From an uncultured Actinomyces sp. (GTDB lineage Bacteria > Actinomycetota > Actinomycetes > Actinomycetales > Actinomycetaceae), in assembly GCA_938030835.1 (NCBI GenBank), contig CALHID010000086.1, positions 1 through 15,744 of the forward strand: DNA of 15,744 bases, given 5' to 3'. A model generated the notes under the pieces. That model searched no databases, was not told the origin of the DNA, and saw nothing but the letters and a program-made list of their open reading frames with translations. Below are positions 14,887-15,744 of the stretch, one piece after another. The position numbers were made by a program, and so were the translations under genes. Position 1 is the first letter of the stretch, and every line of letters starts with the position of its first letter.

Positions 14887-15648
14887 ATGTCGGGACACTC
14901 TAAGTGGGCGACTACCAAGCACAAGAAGGCGGCGATTGACGCCAAGCGCGGTAAGCTCTTCGCACGACTGATTAAGAATATTGAAGTTGCTGCTCGTACC
15001 GGTGGTGGTGATCCCGCCGGAAATCCCACCCTCTTTGATGCCATCCAGAAGGCAAAGAAGAACTCTGTTCCCGCAGATAATATCGATCGCGCCGTCAAGC
15101 GTGGTTCGGGTGCAGAAGCCGGTGGCGCAAATTACGAAACCATTATGTACGAAGGTTACGGCCCGAACGGTGTTGCTTTCTTGGTTGAGTGTTTGACTGA
15201 CAACCGTAACCGTGCGGCATCCGATGTTCGTCTGGGATTCACCCGCCACGGCGGCTCGCTGGCCGACCCCGGTTCGGTTGCCTACCTGTTCTCGAGGCGT
15301 GGTGTCATTGAGGTGCCCGCTGCAGACGGTGTAGACGAAGACAGTATTATGGAAGCTGTTCTTGACGCTGGCGCTGAAGAAGTTGAAGACCTCGGTGAGG
15401 GCTTTGTTATTGAGTGTGAGCCCAGCGATGTCGTTGCAGTCCGCAAGGCGCTGCAAGAAGCGGGTATCGACTATGACTCGGCGGAAGTTCAATTCGTAGC
15501 GTCCACCGAAGTTGAACTCGATCTCGAAGGTGCGCTCAAGGTTAATAAGCTCATTGACGCGCTTGAAGATTCTGACGACGTCCAGAACATCTACACCAAC
15601 ATGTCTCTTTCCGACGAGGTACAGGCCCAACTGGAAGAAGAGGAGTGA
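14887..15648 (+). CDS. yebC: YebC/PmpR (TACO1) family protein
   Basis: 253 residues, full length. The N-terminus MSGHSKWATTKHKKAAIDAK is the highly conserved opening of the family, followed by GKLFARLIKNIEVAAR, YEGYGPNGVAFLVECLTDN and the typical RHGGSLADPGSVAYLF. The acidic C-terminus (QLEEEE) is also typical. Members were first described as DNA-binding regulators (PmpR) and more recently linked to translation of proline-rich stretches, so the label 'transcriptional regulator' should be used with care. ATG at 14887 has AAGGGAG at 14875-14881. It is three bases upstream of pdxS and probably cotranscribed. In mycobacteria the same gene is near pdxS/pdxT, and ruvC often lies close by. Confidence 0.96.
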   Translation: MSGHSKWATTKHKKAAIDAKRGKLFARLIKNIEVAARTGGGDPAGNPTLFDAIQKAKKNSVPADNIDRAVKRGSGAEAGGANYETIMYEGYGPNGVAFLVECLTDNRNRAASDVRLGFTRHGGSLADPGSVAYLFSRRGVIEVPAADGVDEDSIMEAVLDAGAEEVEDLGEGFVIECEPSDVVAVRKALQEAGIDYDSAEVQFVASTEVELDLEGALKVNKLIDALEDSDDVQNIYTNMSLSDEVQAQLEEEE

Positions 15649-15651
15649 GTG

Positions 15652-15744
15652 ATGACTGAGCAGACGGCAACTCGTGAGGTTGGAACCCCGCAGGTCAAGC
15701 GCGGAATGGCTCAGATGCTCAAGGGCGGCGTCATCATGGATGTC
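15652..15744 (+). CDS. pdxS: Pyridoxal 5'-phosphate synthase lyase subunit PdxS (5' end only)
   Basis: The first 31 codons run off the window edge. VKRGMAQMLKGGVIMDV is the near-invariant N-terminal segment of PdxS, the subunit that builds pyridoxal phosphate from ribose 5-phosphate, glyceraldehyde 3-phosphate and ammonia delivered by the glutaminase PdxT. ATG at 15652 has GAGGAG at 15640-15645 six bases upstream, inside the end of yebC. A pdxT gene is expected downstream, outside the window. The catalytic lysines are not visible here. Confidence 0.93.
   Translation, partial: MTEQTATREVGTPQVKRGMAQMLKGGVIMDV

Noticed and set aside
14487..15098. 203-codon version of the Cys-rich gene
   Set aside because: The upstream part runs antisense into yebC and across the divergent promoter region; the perfect AGGAGG sets the start at 14729.
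14752..15630. Long minus-strand open frame (292 codons) opposite yebC
   Set aside because: It is antisense to the highly conserved yebC, has no ribosome site and no recognisable protein motif; it reflects codon bias of yebC.
1..15744. tRNA, rRNA, CRISPR array, insertion sequence or riboswitch
   Set aside because: No cloverleaf, spaced direct repeats, transposase, terminal repeats or leader long enough for a riboswitch was seen; the gaps are almost all below 160 bases.

Overview
The window is a gene-dense stretch of an actinobacterial chromosome with moderate G+C by eye. It holds the start of a phosphatidylinositol mannoside (PIM) operon (pgsA end, PatA-type acyltransferase, PimA). It also holds a divergent glgC / GlgM-type glycosyltransferase pair, a GlnA2-like glutamine synthetase joined to GlnE, and yebC next to pdxS. 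All four arrangements are familiar from Mycobacterium and relatives. The moderate base composition and compact, overlapping genes would fit the Actinomycetaceae, but that placement is inference. I see no tRNA, rRNA, insertion sequence, prophage gene or CRISPR array.

Layout. (1) 1-4582, plus strand: pgsA end, patA, pimA, a small membrane-anchored protein of unknown function, a PrsW-family intramembrane protease and a NUDIX hydrolase. Every junction overlaps or abuts, so this reads as one tightly coupled operon. (2) 4584-4632: a 19-bp perfect hairpin separates it from the convergent glgC. (3) 4644-7212: glgC (minus) and glgA/glgM (plus) diverge from a 118-bp region. (4) 7264-9509: a lone ABC ATPase, an NfeD-like membrane protein and an SPFH/stomatin-like protein. 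(5) 9519-14505: a GlnA2-like glutamine synthetase, GlnE and a histidine phosphatase. (6) 14487-14729, minus: an 80-residue Cys-rich protein whose 3' end overlaps the phosphatase gene. (7) 14887 to the end: yebC and the first 31 codons of pdxS.

How the genes fit together. Region 1 makes the mannosylated, acylated PI lipids of the cell envelope. The three extra genes (membrane protein, PrsW protease, NUDIX) are locked into the same transcript and are the best candidates here for an uncharacterised envelope-linked function. Region 3 supplies ADP-glucose and uses it for alpha-glucan (glycogen) synthesis. NfeD and SPFH form the known membrane-microdomain pair. In region 5 the glutamine synthetase has Trp where adenylylated GlnA proteins carry the modified Tyr, so its coupled partner GlnE probably modifies a different glutamine synthetase.

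Most of the window is ordinary housekeeping sequence. Points worth a second look are the membrane protein-PrsW-NUDIX insert, the short Cys-rich protein beside yebC, the likely leaderless start of glgC, the mini-ORF or leaderless start in front of the ABC gene, and a dyad repeat between the Cys-rich gene and yebC.
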